DNA from: HGW-17 sp938004375
GTDB taxonomy: Bacteria > Myxococcota_A > Polyangia > HGW-17
Direction: 5' to 3'
NCBI GenBank assembly: GCA_036802685.1
Contig: DAIRVS010000004.1
Location: 1-64,000 of the forward strand
Length of the DNA stretch: 64,000 nucleotides
The position numbers and the translations under genes are program-made. The stretch's first letter is position 1. The number at the start of each line of letters is the position of its first letter. Under the pieces are notes generated by a model. The model was given only the letters and a program-made list of their open reading frames with translations, was not told the DNA's origin and did not search any database. Below, piece after piece: positions 1-8,476 of the stretch.

Positions 1-435
1 CGGGCGTGGCTCTAGCGGGTCGCGCGCAACCGGTGCGCCTCCCACCTGCGCCGGCGGGATCGCAGGCGCAGCCTGTTCGGGCGGTTCTTCTCCGATCCGG
101 GCGAGGACGCGGCCCACCGCCGCTCTTCGGAGGAGAACGCCGCGCGCTCGGAAGAGCAGCGGCTGCTCGACGCGGCGCTGGCGGACCTGAAGCCCGCGCT
201 GCGGGAGGCCGTGCTGCTGCACTACCAGGGCCGCTTCTCGATGCAGGAGATCGGCGAGATGCTGGGGATCAGTCCGGTGAACGCACGCAAGCGGGTCAGC
301 CTCGGAGTCGGGGCGCTGCGGGAGAAGCTGCGTCCGGTCCTGATGAAGCCCGAGAACCCCCGGGGAGGCGATCATGAAGAAGAATCAGAACAATCCATGT
401 CAGCAGATTCGAGACCTCGCGTCGTTGGCTCCTGA
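1..435 (+). CDS. ECF/sigma-70-family RNA polymerase sigma factor, C-terminal part (in-frame TAG near the window edge)
   Basis: The frame reads A-W-L-[TAG]-R-V-A-R-N from the window edge, which is the end of sigma region 2 where a Tyr is usual at the stop position. A linker rich in Arg and Glu follows, then region 4 with a helix-turn-helix (LLHYQGRFSMQEIGEMLGIS, then NARKRVSLGVGALREKL). No ATG/GTG start lies between the TAG (13-15) and a GTG at 211, so the natural start is outside the window. The last 62 bases overlap the zinc-finger/FecR gene that starts at 374, which fits a sigma/anti-sigma pair. The TAG is one base from TAC and could be a nonsense mutation or a base-call error. The family is clear; whether the gene is intact is not. 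Confidence 0.6.
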
Positions 436-3400
436 GGACCTGCGGGAGCTCCCGGCCGCTCTGGCCGGGCATGTCCGCGACTGCGCCGCCTGCCAGGTGG
501 AGGTGCGCGCGTCGGGCCGCCTCGTCGCCCTGCTCGAGCGCGCGGGGGAGCCTTTTACCTTGTCGATGACGCCGGAACAACTGGCGAAGCGGGCGCGCGT
601 GGCGGCGAACGGGGAACGGGTGAGGCCGGCCCCCTTGCCGAGGTGGCGTCTCGCGGCGGGCTTCGCCGTCGTGGCCGCCCTGGTGGCGGTGGGCGGCTGG
701 TGGTGGCTCGGGCGCGGCGGGGACGGCGGTGCGACGCCGACGGGGTCGGCGCGCAAGGAGCTCGCCGGCGGGGCGCGCCTCGAGGTGGCGTCGGCCGAGC
801 GGCTCGATCGCCAGGGCCGCCGCACGGCGCTGCCGGCCAGGGTCTCGAAGGTCGAGACGGGGGCCGGCGAGCGCGCGATCCTCACGCTCTCCGAGGGCAC
901 CCGCGTGTGGCTGAACGAGCACAGCGTGGTCGCCTTGCGTGGCGACGCCGACCGCACCCTGCGGCTGGAGGCCGGCGAGGTTCTCCTGGACGTCGTGCGC
1001 CAGCAGGGACTGCCCCCGTTGGTGGTGCAGACCGCCTCGGGCCAGGTCGACGTGGTCGGCACCCGGCTGCTGGTGAGTCAACTGCCGGGCATGGCCGTGG
1101 TGAACGTGCTGCGCGGCCACGTGATCGCCCGTTCCGGCGGCCGGCCGGCGGACGTGCGCGCCGGCGGCGAGGCGATCCTGCGCGGGGACGAGGCCCCCAT
1201 CACGCAGGCGGCGGCCAACCTGGGCTATGCCGCGGAGTGGGCCCAGGAGAAGCCCGAGGTCCCCGAGGAGACCAGCGGCTTCGGACGCCTGAAGGCCCGG
1301 CGCCCGGGCGCGGGCGCCGACACCGAGCTGGCCCTGCGCCTGATCGACCATGCCGTGGACGTGAAGATCCAGGGCCGCGTCGTGCGCACCGAGATCGAGG
1401 AGGAGTTCATGAACGACTCCCCCGACACCCTCGAGGGCATCTACACCTTCCCGCTGCCGCCGGACGCGCAGATCGCCGGGCTGGACCTGGTGGTCGAGGG
1501 CAAGTGGGAGCACGGCGCCATCGTCGCGCGGGACGAGGGCGACAAGATCTGGGCGGGCGTGCTGCGCAACGCGGCCCCGAAGGACAAGAAGAGAGAGGTC
1601 GTGGAGTACGTGTGGGTCCCCGGCCCGTGGCACGACCCCGCGCTGCTGAACTGGAAGCAGGGCTCCCAGTTCGAGTTGAAGATCTTCCCGATCCCGAAGC
1701 AGGGCAGCCGGCGGGTGCGCATCGCCTACACCCAGCTGCTCGAGCCGATCCCGGGCGGTCACCGCTACGTGCTGCCGCTGGCCGCCGCGCACCAGGACAA
1801 GGTCGCCACGGAGAAGTTCAGTTTCCGGGCCACCGTGGGCGGCGTGAGCGACGCCGGCCGGCTGCGGATCTCCCCGCTGACCATGGAGCGCCGCCAGGAG
1901 AACGGCACGGCGCGCCTGGCCGTGACGAAGACGGACTTCCGGCCCGAGGGTGATCTGATCCTCGACATCCCCGAGGAGAAGCCGGGCCGCGAGATCCGGG
2001 CCTGGGCCTACCGGCAGCCGGAGAAGCCCGAGGCCGACGGCTACGCGCTGGTGACCCTGAAGCCGATCCTGCCGGCGTACACCGGGAACGACCCGCTGCA
2101 CCTGGTGCTGGTGGTGGACCGCTCGTACAGCATGCAGAAGACCCGCCTGACGCGGGCCGCCGAGCTGGCCCGCCTGCTCGTGGGTGAGCTCGAAGGCGCC
2201 CACAAGGTGAGCGTGCTCGCCTGCCACCACGCCTGCCGCACCCTGGTCGACTCCGAGGGCGCCTCGGACGCGCTGGCCGAGCGGGTGTACGCCGAGCTCG
2301 GGAAGCTCGAGCCCATCGGATCCTCACGGTTCGAGGCGGCCCTGGACGCCATCGGCCAGGTCGTGACCGCGGCCGGCGAGAAGGCCGCCCGCACGCGGAT
2401 CGTGTGGCTCACCGACGGCGTCGCCAGCGTGGGCGAGAAGGACCCCTCCCGGCTCGCCGCGAAGGCGGCGAAGATGCTGGGTCGCGCCCGGCTGACCACC
2501 GTCGGCCTGGGCGGCGAGACCGACGAACTGGCGCTGCGGGCGCTGGCCCGGGCGGGCTCGGGCTCCATGCTGACCCTGAAGCCGGGCACTCGTACGGCCG
2601 TTCTGGCCTGGAAGGTGCTTCAGCGCCAACTGGGCGTGCCCGTGACCGGCGTGAAACTGGCGTTCCCCGAGGGCGTGCGCCAGGTGGCCCCCGCGAAGAC
2701 CGAGACGATCTGGCCCGGCGAGGAGCTGGTGGTGGCCATGCGCACCCCGGCGACACTGGTGGAGGGCCCCCTGGTGCTCACGGGCCAGCTCGAGGGCGTG
2801 GACTTCCGCCGCGAGTACCAGGTGAAGCTGGACCCGGTGGCGGCCGCGGGCAACGCCTTCGTGCCGCGGATCTGGGCCCAGGGGCGCATCGACGACCTCC
2901 AGGAGCAGGACGGCGGCCCCGACACGGTGAAGGAGATCGTCGCGATCTCGAAGGACCACCATGTCCTGTCGCGCCACACCAGCCTGCTGGTGCTCGAGAG
3001 CCCGGCCATGGCCAAGGCCTTCGGCGTGAAGGACACGCGCCCGGCCGTGGACTGGACGGGGACCGAGGAGAGCCACGAGGCCGAGGTGTCCGGTCCTCCG
3101 GGGCTTCTGGGCAAGAACGCCGCGGGACGGGCCGAGGACATGATGGCCGGCGCCGGGGCACCCCTCCCCTCGATGTCGGCGCCGCCGGCGGCGAAGATGT
3201 CCCGCATCGCGGCCGACGAGGAGATGGTGCCCATGGAGATGTCCCGCAGCCGCCGGGGTCGCCGGATGATCCGGATGCGCAAGGAGTGGTACCGGGTGGC
3301 CGCGGTGAGCGTGGCGGCGGACTCGGCCGCGGCGGACTGGACCGAGGTGCAGAAGCGCCGGGCGGCGTTGCTGGAGAAGCCCGAGAGCCGCGACCGTCTC

Positions 3401-4210
3401 CAGGCGCTGGTGCGCCAGTTGATCCAGGCCGGCTCCACCGAGGAGGCCGGGAAGCTCGCCGCCCAGTGGCTGGCCAAGGACGCCATGGATGCCGAGGCCC
3501 TGGTGGTGCAAGCCGAGCTGGCCCTGCTGGCCGGCGAGGCCGACCGGGCGGTGGAGTGGCTCGAGAGCGCGATCGACGCGAACCCGGGCGCAGAGGCCGC
3601 CCACGACCGCCTGTTCGGGACCTGGCGCGCCCTGGGCGACTTCCAGATGATGTGTGCCCACGCGGTGCCCCGCGCCCTGTCGGCGCCGAAGAACTGGGAG
3701 CACCAGGTCGCCGCGGTGCAGTGCACGCAGGACTCCGCCCGCTTCCTCGCCGGACTCTCCGCCGGGGTGCGCGCCCAGGCCGAGCGGAAATTGAAGGAGG
3801 AGGCGAAGCCGACCCTGCGCCGCGACTCCCTGACCCTCGAGGCCACGTGGGAGGGCGACGCCCAGCTCGATCTGGTGGTGATCACCCCGGAGGGGCGCGT
3901 GGTCTCCTTCGCCGGCGGCGCCCGCCGCGTGGACGTCCAGTCCGCGCAGTCCCGGGTGACCGAGCAGCTCTCGAGCTCCATGGAGCGGCGCGGTCGCTAC
4001 CAGATCTTCGTGGTGCCCCGCCGTCCCGGCGCCGGCTCGAAGAAGGCCGCCGGCCCGTCGACGGACCAGGCCACCGGCCAGGTGAAGATCACCTCCTACA
4101 ACGCGCTGCGGACCCTCCGTTTCACCGCCGGGACCGCCCCCGTGCGGGTGGCCGACGTGGTCGTCTCGTCCAAGTTCCGCCTGGTCCCCGCCGATCCCGG
4201 TTGGGAATGA
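374..4210 (+). CDS. Zinc-finger/FecR/VIT/vWA/TPR membrane protein, probable anti-sigma-linked surface protein
   Basis: A 1278-residue multidomain protein. Residues 9-40 carry a ZAS-like zinc-binding pattern (C9, H33-x3-C37-x2-C40) typical of anti-sigma factors. Residues 91-112 form one transmembrane helix. About 140-270 resembles FecR. About 313-440 is a VIT domain (VDVKIQGRVVRTEIEEEF, then YTFPLPPDAQIAG). About 575-740 is a von Willebrand A domain with a MIDAS start D-R-S-Y-S. A TPR-like segment lies near 1000-1080. The start ATG has a GGGGAGG ribosome site and lies inside the end of the sigma gene. By analogy with FecR systems the cytoplasmic finger would hold the sigma factor while the rest acts in the periplasm. 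The fusion of all these parts in one chain is unusual; the signal sensed is unknown. Confidence 0.85.
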   Translation: MKKNQNNPCQQIRDLASLAPEDLRELPAALAGHVRDCAACQVEVRASGRLVALLERAGEPFTLSMTPEQLAKRARVAANGERVRPAPLPRWRLAAGFAVVAALVAVGGWWWLGRGGDGGATPTGSARKELAGGARLEVASAERLDRQGRRTALPARVSKVETGAGERAILTLSEGTRVWLNEHSVVALRGDADRTLRLEAGEVLLDVVRQQGLPPLVVQTASGQVDVVGTRLLVSQLPGMAVVNVLRGHVIARSGGRPADVRAGGEAILRGDEAPITQAAANLGYAAEWAQEKPEVPEETSGFGRLKARRPGAGADTELALRLIDHAVDVKIQGRVVRTEIEEEFMNDSPDTLEGIYTFPLPPDAQIAGLDLVVEGKWEHGAIVARDEGDKIWAGVLRNAAPKDKKREVVEYVWVPGPWHDPALLNWKQGSQFELKIFPIPKQGSRRVRIAYTQLLEPIPGGHRYVLPLAAAHQDKVATEKFSFRATVGGVSDAGRLRISPLTMERRQENGTARLAVTKTDFRPEGDLILDIPEEKPGREIRAWAYRQPEKPEADGYALVTLKPILPAYTGNDPLHLVLVVDRSYSMQKTRLTRAAELARLLVGELEGAHKVSVLACHHACRTLVDSEGASDALAERVYAELGKLEPIGSSRFEAALDAIGQVVTAAGEKAARTRIVWLTDGVASVGEKDPSRLAAKAAKMLGRARLTTVGLGGETDELALRALARAGSGSMLTLKPGTRTAVLAWKVLQRQLGVPVTGVKLAFPEGVRQVAPAKTETIWPGEELVVAMRTPATLVEGPLVLTGQLEGVDFRREYQVKLDPVAAAGNAFVPRIWAQGRIDDLQEQDGGPDTVKEIVAISKDHHVLSRHTSLLVLESPAMAKAFGVKDTRPAVDWTGTEESHEAEVSGPPGLLGKNAAGRAEDMMAGAGAPLPSMSAPPAAKMSRIAADEEMVPMEMSRSRRGRRMIRMRKEWYRVAAVSVAADSAAADWTEVQKRRAALLEKPESRDRLQALVRQLIQAGSTEEAGKLAAQWLAKDAMDAEALVVQAELALLAGEADRAVEWLESAIDANPGAEAAHDRLFGTWRALGDFQMMCAHAVPRALSAPKNWEHQVAAVQCTQDSARFLAGLSAGVRAQAERKLKEEAKPTLRRDSLTLEATWEGDAQLDLVVITPEGRVVSFAGGARRVDVQSAQSRVTEQLSSSMERRGRYQIFVVPRRPGAGSKKAAGPSTDQATGQVKITSYNALRTLRFTAGTAPVRVADVVVSSKFRLVPADPGWE

Positions 4211-4283
4211 CCAGGAAAATGGACGCCCTCCAACCCGTGTCACACCCTCGAAAACCCCGGTTTTTCGCAATCCTTGTTCCAGG

Positions 4284-5753
4284 GTGCAGAAGGTGGAGGT
4301 CGTCAACGGTCTGGGCGCCTTGTTTCTCAACGAGGACTCCCGAATCGAGTTCTTCTCGAACCCCATCACGGAATACACGTGGAACCCGGACGGCAAGGGT
4401 TTCACGACTACCTGCAGGAGCCTCCCGGGAGAGCCCGGGACCCGGTGGAAGACCGTCGGGATGGTTCGGGACCAGCTCCCTGACCCCGGACCCGGGAAGA
4501 CCGCCGCCGCCCCGGAGGAAGAGGCCGAGGTCACCCGGGAAAAGTGGACCGAGGACGCGAACGGTTTCATCAAGACAATCCGGTATTTCGACGCGAAGAA
4601 TCAGCCACAAAAAGATCCTTGGGACGTGTTCGGCCGTCAGTACGAGCGCAACGAACAGGGTCTGGTCCTGGCAGAGATGCCTTTGGATGCGCAGGGAAAA
4701 CCGACCTCGCTGAAGAATGGGGTCGTCAAGTATACCTATGTTTACGACACCGCGGGCAACCTCCTGACCGCGGGCGCCCAGGACGCCGCAGGAAAGCCGT
4801 TGCCGCCTAAGTATGTTTATTCCTCGAAGCGGTCCTGGGACGCGGTGGGCAATCTGGTGGGCGAGGTCTATCTGGATCTGGAGGGGAAGCCGGCCAAGGG
4901 GCGCGGCGGCCTCGGTGGCTGGAAGGCCAGGTATGACAACTCCGGAAACATGACGGAGAAGCGCTTCTTCGATGTGGAGGGAAAGCCTGTCCTCTCCGAC
5001 GATTCCATCGGTGGGGAGAAGTATGTGTCGGACGCGACGGGTCGACGGGTCGAGATCTGGAATCTGGGGCTCGACGGCAAGCCGATCCGAGGTCTCGACG
5101 GCTTTGCCGCCCGCAGGTTTTCCCGGGATGTCCCAAACCGGGTCGAGGAGATCCGCTATCTGGATGTTCAGGGAAAACCCTGTGTAAACAAAGAAGGAGT
5201 CGCGCGGGTCAAAAAGAAGGAATCCCAGGACGGCCTGGTCTCGGAGGAGTGGTTCTACGGCCTCGACGATCGGCCGACCCTGAACGCCGAGGGCGTCCAC
5301 GGAATCGTCGATACCATGGACGACAAGAGCCGGACGATGCAGACTTGCCACTTTGGAACGGACGGGAAAAAGAAGGCAAATAATAATAATGTGGCTTGTA
5401 AAAAAATCATATTAGATAAAAATAATAATTTAATTGAAGAATGGTATTATAATGTCAAAGGTGGTCTCGTGCTTCATCAAGAGGAGGGCGTCGCCGGCTG
5501 GAAGGCCAAATACGACCGATTCGGAAACCAGGTGGAGAGGTGGTACTACGGGACCAAAATGGAGCTCGTGATGCACCAGGAGGAGCATCTTGCCGGCACC
5601 GTATCGACCTACGATGCCCAGGGCGACTTCGTGGACATGAAGAAGTACGACGAGAACCGCAAACCCATCGCCGACCCCGCCGAGGACGAATGGAATGATC
5701 CCGGGGACACGGGAGATGACGATCCTTCCACGGAAGTGAAGGAATGGGATTGA
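4284..5753 (+). CDS. GKP/YD-like repeat protein of unknown function
   Basis: A 489-residue protein built of about ten degenerate repeats of roughly 35 residues, each of the form Y-D-x-x-G-N...E...(Y/F)-x-D-x-x-G-K-P (for example GNMTEKRFFDVEGKP and YDRFGNQVERWYYG). Such repeats resemble toxin-like YD repeats and similar repeats seen in large-genome bacteria. No enzyme motif is visible. The GTG at 4284 is the first start in frame, but there is no signal peptide or good ribosome site, so the N-terminus looks incomplete. An ATG at 4207 overlapping the stop of the preceding gene (ATGA) opens another frame with a hydrophobic RFFAILVPGC segment, so a frameshift is possible. Codons at about 5378-5460 turn abruptly AT-rich. 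The C-terminus is acidic. Confidence 0.65.
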   Translation: MQKVEVVNGLGALFLNEDSRIEFFSNPITEYTWNPDGKGFTTTCRSLPGEPGTRWKTVGMVRDQLPDPGPGKTAAAPEEEAEVTREKWTEDANGFIKTIRYFDAKNQPQKDPWDVFGRQYERNEQGLVLAEMPLDAQGKPTSLKNGVVKYTYVYDTAGNLLTAGAQDAAGKPLPPKYVYSSKRSWDAVGNLVGEVYLDLEGKPAKGRGGLGGWKARYDNSGNMTEKRFFDVEGKPVLSDDSIGGEKYVSDATGRRVEIWNLGLDGKPIRGLDGFAARRFSRDVPNRVEEIRYLDVQGKPCVNKEGVARVKKKESQDGLVSEEWFYGLDDRPTLNAEGVHGIVDTMDDKSRTMQTCHFGTDGKKKANNNNVACKKIILDKNNNLIEEWYYNVKGGLVLHQEEGVAGWKAKYDRFGNQVERWYYGTKMELVMHQEEHLAGTVSTYDAQGDFVDMKKYDENRKPIADPAEDEWNDPGDTGDDDPSTEVKEWD

Positions 5754-5825
5754 TTCCCCGGGCATGAACCCTTCGTCGTCATGTGATGGTTCGAACCTCG
5801 ACTGCGCCGATTCGACTCGACCGGT

Positions 5826-6689
5826 TCACCCCTGGGCGGCGAACTCCGCGCGGAGCTGGTCCACGCGCTGCCGGAAGCGGGCGGCGGTGGCGCCGTGGAT
5901 CAGGATGTTGGCCAGGAGGACCTTCTCCTCGGTGGAGGGGTTCCCGTCCTTGTCCACCACGTCCTGGGTGTGGATCAGGTTGACCACGTGCAGCTCGGCA
6001 CAGCCCGCGCAGGAGGCCAGTTCGATCTGCAGCGAGGGGGTCGTGCCGGCCAGCCGCAGGTGGTCCACCCAGACGTCGGAGCCCGCGGCCAGGGCCGTGG
6101 CGATGGCCTCCAGCGGGGCCAGGTCGAAGAACATGGCCACCCGCTCGCGCTCCACCCACTTCTGGCACTTCTCGCAGAACACGCGCTCCTTGAGGAAGGT
6201 CCACCACGCGAACACGAAGATCCCGAGGTAGGCGACGGCCTCGACGGCGAGCAGGAGGCCGTAGAACGTGCCCTTGACCTGGTTGCGCTTGAGCGTGAAC
6301 CAGCCGACCTTCACCAGCTCCTTCACGAGGTCGATCACATAGGACGGGTCGGTGAGCATCTTCAGGTATTCCAGTTCATGCCGGGAGATCACGAACAGGA
6401 AGGTCACCCAGAACACGAACAGGGTGAGGACGCCGGCGAGCAGCATGGCCACCAGGGAGGCGGCCCGGCTGCGGTTGCGCCCCAGGGACTCGCCGAAGAC
6501 GTAGGCGCCGGCCACCGCGAACACGGCGCCGAAACTGATCAGGAAGTTGACGTACACGAACGGGATGTACCGCACGGCGTACGCGTAGACGAACGAGATC
6601 GGGAACATGGCGGCAACGGCCAGGGCGAGGCCGAGGCCGACCCCCTTGGGATCGAAGGTGCCGGTGGGTCGATAGGTGTGGTCCTGCAT
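5826..6689 (-). CDS. Four-helix membrane protein with two CxxC pairs
   Basis: A 287-residue protein that I do not recognise. Hydrophobic helices lie at about 17-39, 43-65, 77-101 and 140-166. The C-terminal soluble part has C172-x2-C175 directly after the last helix and C227-x2-C230, which could form a zinc-ribbon-like or redox site. An AGGAGG ribosome site precedes the ATG. A well-spaced promoter lies just upstream, so the gene is probably transcribed on its own as well as from the lipoprotein gene behind it. The reality of the gene is well supported by the ribosome site, the promoter and the membrane pattern; its function is unknown. Confidence 0.7.
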   Translation of the reverse strand: MQDHTYRPTGTFDPKGVGLGLALAVAAMFPISFVYAYAVRYIPFVYVNFLISFGAVFAVAGAYVFGESLGRNRSRAASLVAMLLAGVLTLFVFWVTFLFVISRHELEYLKMLTDPSYVIDLVKELVKVGWFTLKRNQVKGTFYGLLLAVEAVAYLGIFVFAWWTFLKERVFCEKCQKWVERERVAMFFDLAPLEAIATALAAGSDVWVDHLRLAGTTPSLQIELASCAGCAELHVVNLIHTQDVVDKDGNPSTEEKVLLANILIHGATAARFRQRVDQLRAEFAAQG

Positions 6690-6728
6690 GTACTGTTTCC
6701 TCCTGTCGCGCCGGGGGCGCAGGGGAGG

Positions 6729-6757
6729 AATCTATGCAGGACCGGGAAAATGGTCAA
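6729..6757 (-). promoter_or_regulatory. Sigma-70-like promoter for the 287-residue membrane protein gene
   Basis: On the minus strand TTGACC (6757-6752) and TAGATT (6734-6729) are separated by exactly 17 bases. Transcription would begin near 6722, about 33 bases before the ATG at 6689. The site lies in an AT-rich pocket just after the stop of the preceding lipoprotein gene. Confidence 0.5.
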
Positions 6758-6765
6758 TAATATTT

Positions 6766-7326
6766 TTAAGTGGGGATCGAGAGGACGTACCAGCGGCCGC
6801 CCACGTTCACCAGGGTGGCCTCGTCCTCGCCGTCGTCGAGCTTCCCGTTGAACTCGATTTTCATGTAGATCTTGATCCACAGTTCCTCGTCTTTGGATTT
6901 CTTGCCCACCAGGCGCACCTCGAGGTACTTCCAGTCCTTCGAGTGGTCGAGCTTGCGGTTCAGGCGGTCGAGGTCCCCCTTGCCGAAAGCGGGGTTCTTC
7001 CCGTCGGCCAGGGCGGCGCGCCAGGCGTCGTCTCCGCGCATCTTCGAGGCATAGAAGGACAAGAGCGCACCCTCGGGGGTGTCGAAGCCCGGCGTGAAGC
7101 CGGCGGCGGTGGCGGGGGTGAGGGAGGGGGCGTCGACGTAACGTTCCCAGCCGTCGTCGCCGGGCTCGGTCTTCGGCGGCGTCCAGGCTGCGGCGGTGGG
7201 GCCGGGGGGCGTGACGACGGTCGCCTCCCGGGGCGGCGGCGTGTCGTTCTTCGGGACGTGAGCCTCCTTCTGATTCGTGCAGGCCGCGAGGGCGGGAAAC
7301 AGGATCCAGAGCAGGACAGATTTCAT
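6766..7326 (-). CDS. Lipoprotein of unknown function
   Basis: A 186-residue protein with a lipoprotein signal peptide ending in L-A-A-C (Cys16). A Pro/Thr-rich linker follows to about residue 55, then a compact domain (FDTPEGALLSFYASKMRGDD, then LEVRLVGKKSKDEELWIKIY and VNVGGRWYVLSIPT). The fold resembles small alpha+beta domains that begin with a phrase such as 'tPeeavrafyaA' and end with 'dGkWyv' (SnoaL/DUF4878-like). It lies directly upstream of the membrane protein gene on the same strand. A membrane-anchored periplasmic role is inferred; there is no enzymatic motif. Confidence 0.7.
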   Translation of the reverse strand: MKSVLLWILFPALAACTNQKEAHVPKNDTPPPREATVVTPPGPTAAAWTPPKTEPGDDGWERYVDAPSLTPATAAGFTPGFDTPEGALLSFYASKMRGDDAWRAALADGKNPAFGKGDLDRLNRKLDHSKDWKYLEVRLVGKKSKDEELWIKIYMKIEFNGKLDDGEDEATLVNVGGRWYVLSIPT

Positions 7327-7374
7327 GGTTCACCTCCCGGGGTCACTCCCCGACGGGGTCATTCCCCGACTGTG

Positions 7375-8475
7375 TCACTCCCCGACGTCCACCATCCGCA
7401 CGGCGTGGGTGCGGGCGACAGGATCCACGTCCACGATCAGGTAATGGCGGCCGACGCCGTCCCAGCGCATGGGCCAGCCGCCGCCGCCGCCGGAGAGGTG
7501 GCACTCGACGCCGCCCAAGTTGTATTTCACGTAGGTGTGGACGTGGCCGAAGAAGGCGAGATCCACGCCGTCCCGGGCGAATCGGGCGATGAGCGCGGCC
7601 GCCTCCTTGCGGCTCGAGAAGGCGCCGTTGCGCACACCGTTGGGGTCCACCGGCGGGATATGCGTGACGAAGGCGTGCCAGCGGTCACGGGCGTCGTCGA
7701 GCCACCCGTCGAGCCAGGTGTTGACGGTCGGATCCATGGTGGCCGAGGCCGAGTCCACGAACGAGAAGGCCGCCCCCCGGAAGGAGAAGTGGAACGAGTG
7801 CCGTCCCACGTGGTGGTGCCAGACCATCTCGTCGCCGATGGCCACGTCGTGGTTCCCGCAGGTGGAATAGAAGGGCACGTTCAGGCCCTCGAGGGCCTGG
7901 CGGATTCGGGCGTACTCCTCGGGGCTCCCGTTGTCGGTGAGGTCCCCGGCCGAGACGACGAACCGCACGTCGGGTTCGTCGTTGAGGCGTCCGGTCAGGT
8001 CCTGGATCCGCCCGATCCCCTCCTGGATGTCCGAGAGCACGGCGAACCGGAACGGCCCGGTGACGTCGGCGTCGGGGGGTGCGAGGCGCACCACCGTGAT
8101 GGCGCCCGGCGGCAGCGTCAGGCGCCAGCGCTTCTCCGTGGGGAGGCCGGCGGGCAGCGCCAGCGCAGTGGCGTCGGCGGTGGCGAGGGTGAGCACGGCG
8201 TCGGCGGGGAGGTTCCGCACGGTGAGCTCCCAGTCCGTGACGGCGTCTTCCCCCACTTCGAGGGTGAGCTCCTGGGTCGGCGCGTTGCACCACAGGTCCA
8301 GACGCCCTGGCTCCAGAGTGTCCACGATGGCCAGTCCATCGCGCACGACGAGGGTCACGCCGCCGGCAGCCCCGCGCCCCAGGGTCAGGTCCAGGCGGGC
8401 GCGCTCCCCGGGGCCGTCGGAGCAGGCCGCGAACAGGGAAAGGAGGAGGAGAGAAAGAAGGATAAGCCGCGTCAT
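7375..8475 (-). CDS. Calcineurin-like metallophosphoesterase lipoprotein
   Basis: A 366-residue protein with a signal peptide ending L-F-A-A-C (Cys18) and a beta-rich N-terminal domain of about 120 residues. The metallophosphoesterase domain shows the ordered metal-binding motifs S-D-I-Q, G-D-L-T-D-N-G, G-N-H-D, T-H-I and G-H-V-H. The first motif has Gln in place of the usual His (DxQ), as in the CSTP1-like subgroup. Family knowledge gives a two-metal phosphoesterase; the substrate cannot be told. The lipid anchor puts it outside the cytoplasm. It ends one base after the start region of the barrel-like gene upstream, so the two are likely co-transcribed. Confidence 0.85.
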   Translation of the reverse strand: MTRLILLSLLLLSLFAACSDGPGERARLDLTLGRGAAGGVTLVVRDGLAIVDTLEPGRLDLWCNAPTQELTLEVGEDAVTDWELTVRNLPADAVLTLATADATALALPAGLPTEKRWRLTLPPGAITVVRLAPPDADVTGPFRFAVLSDIQEGIGRIQDLTGRLNDEPDVRFVVSAGDLTDNGSPEEYARIRQALEGLNVPFYSTCGNHDVAIGDEMVWHHHVGRHSFHFSFRGAAFSFVDSASATMDPTVNTWLDGWLDDARDRWHAFVTHIPPVDPNGVRNGAFSSRKEAAALIARFARDGVDLAFFGHVHTYVKYNLGGVECHLSGGGGGWPMRWDGVGRHYLIVDVDPVARTHAVRMVDVGE

Positions 8476-8476
8476 G

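Noticed and set aside
296..4573. Long open frames antisense to the vWA gene (for example 296-2230 and 2324-4573 on minus)
   Set aside because: They mirror the GC-rich codon structure of the plus-strand gene, have low-complexity His/Gly/Arg-rich translations and no domains.
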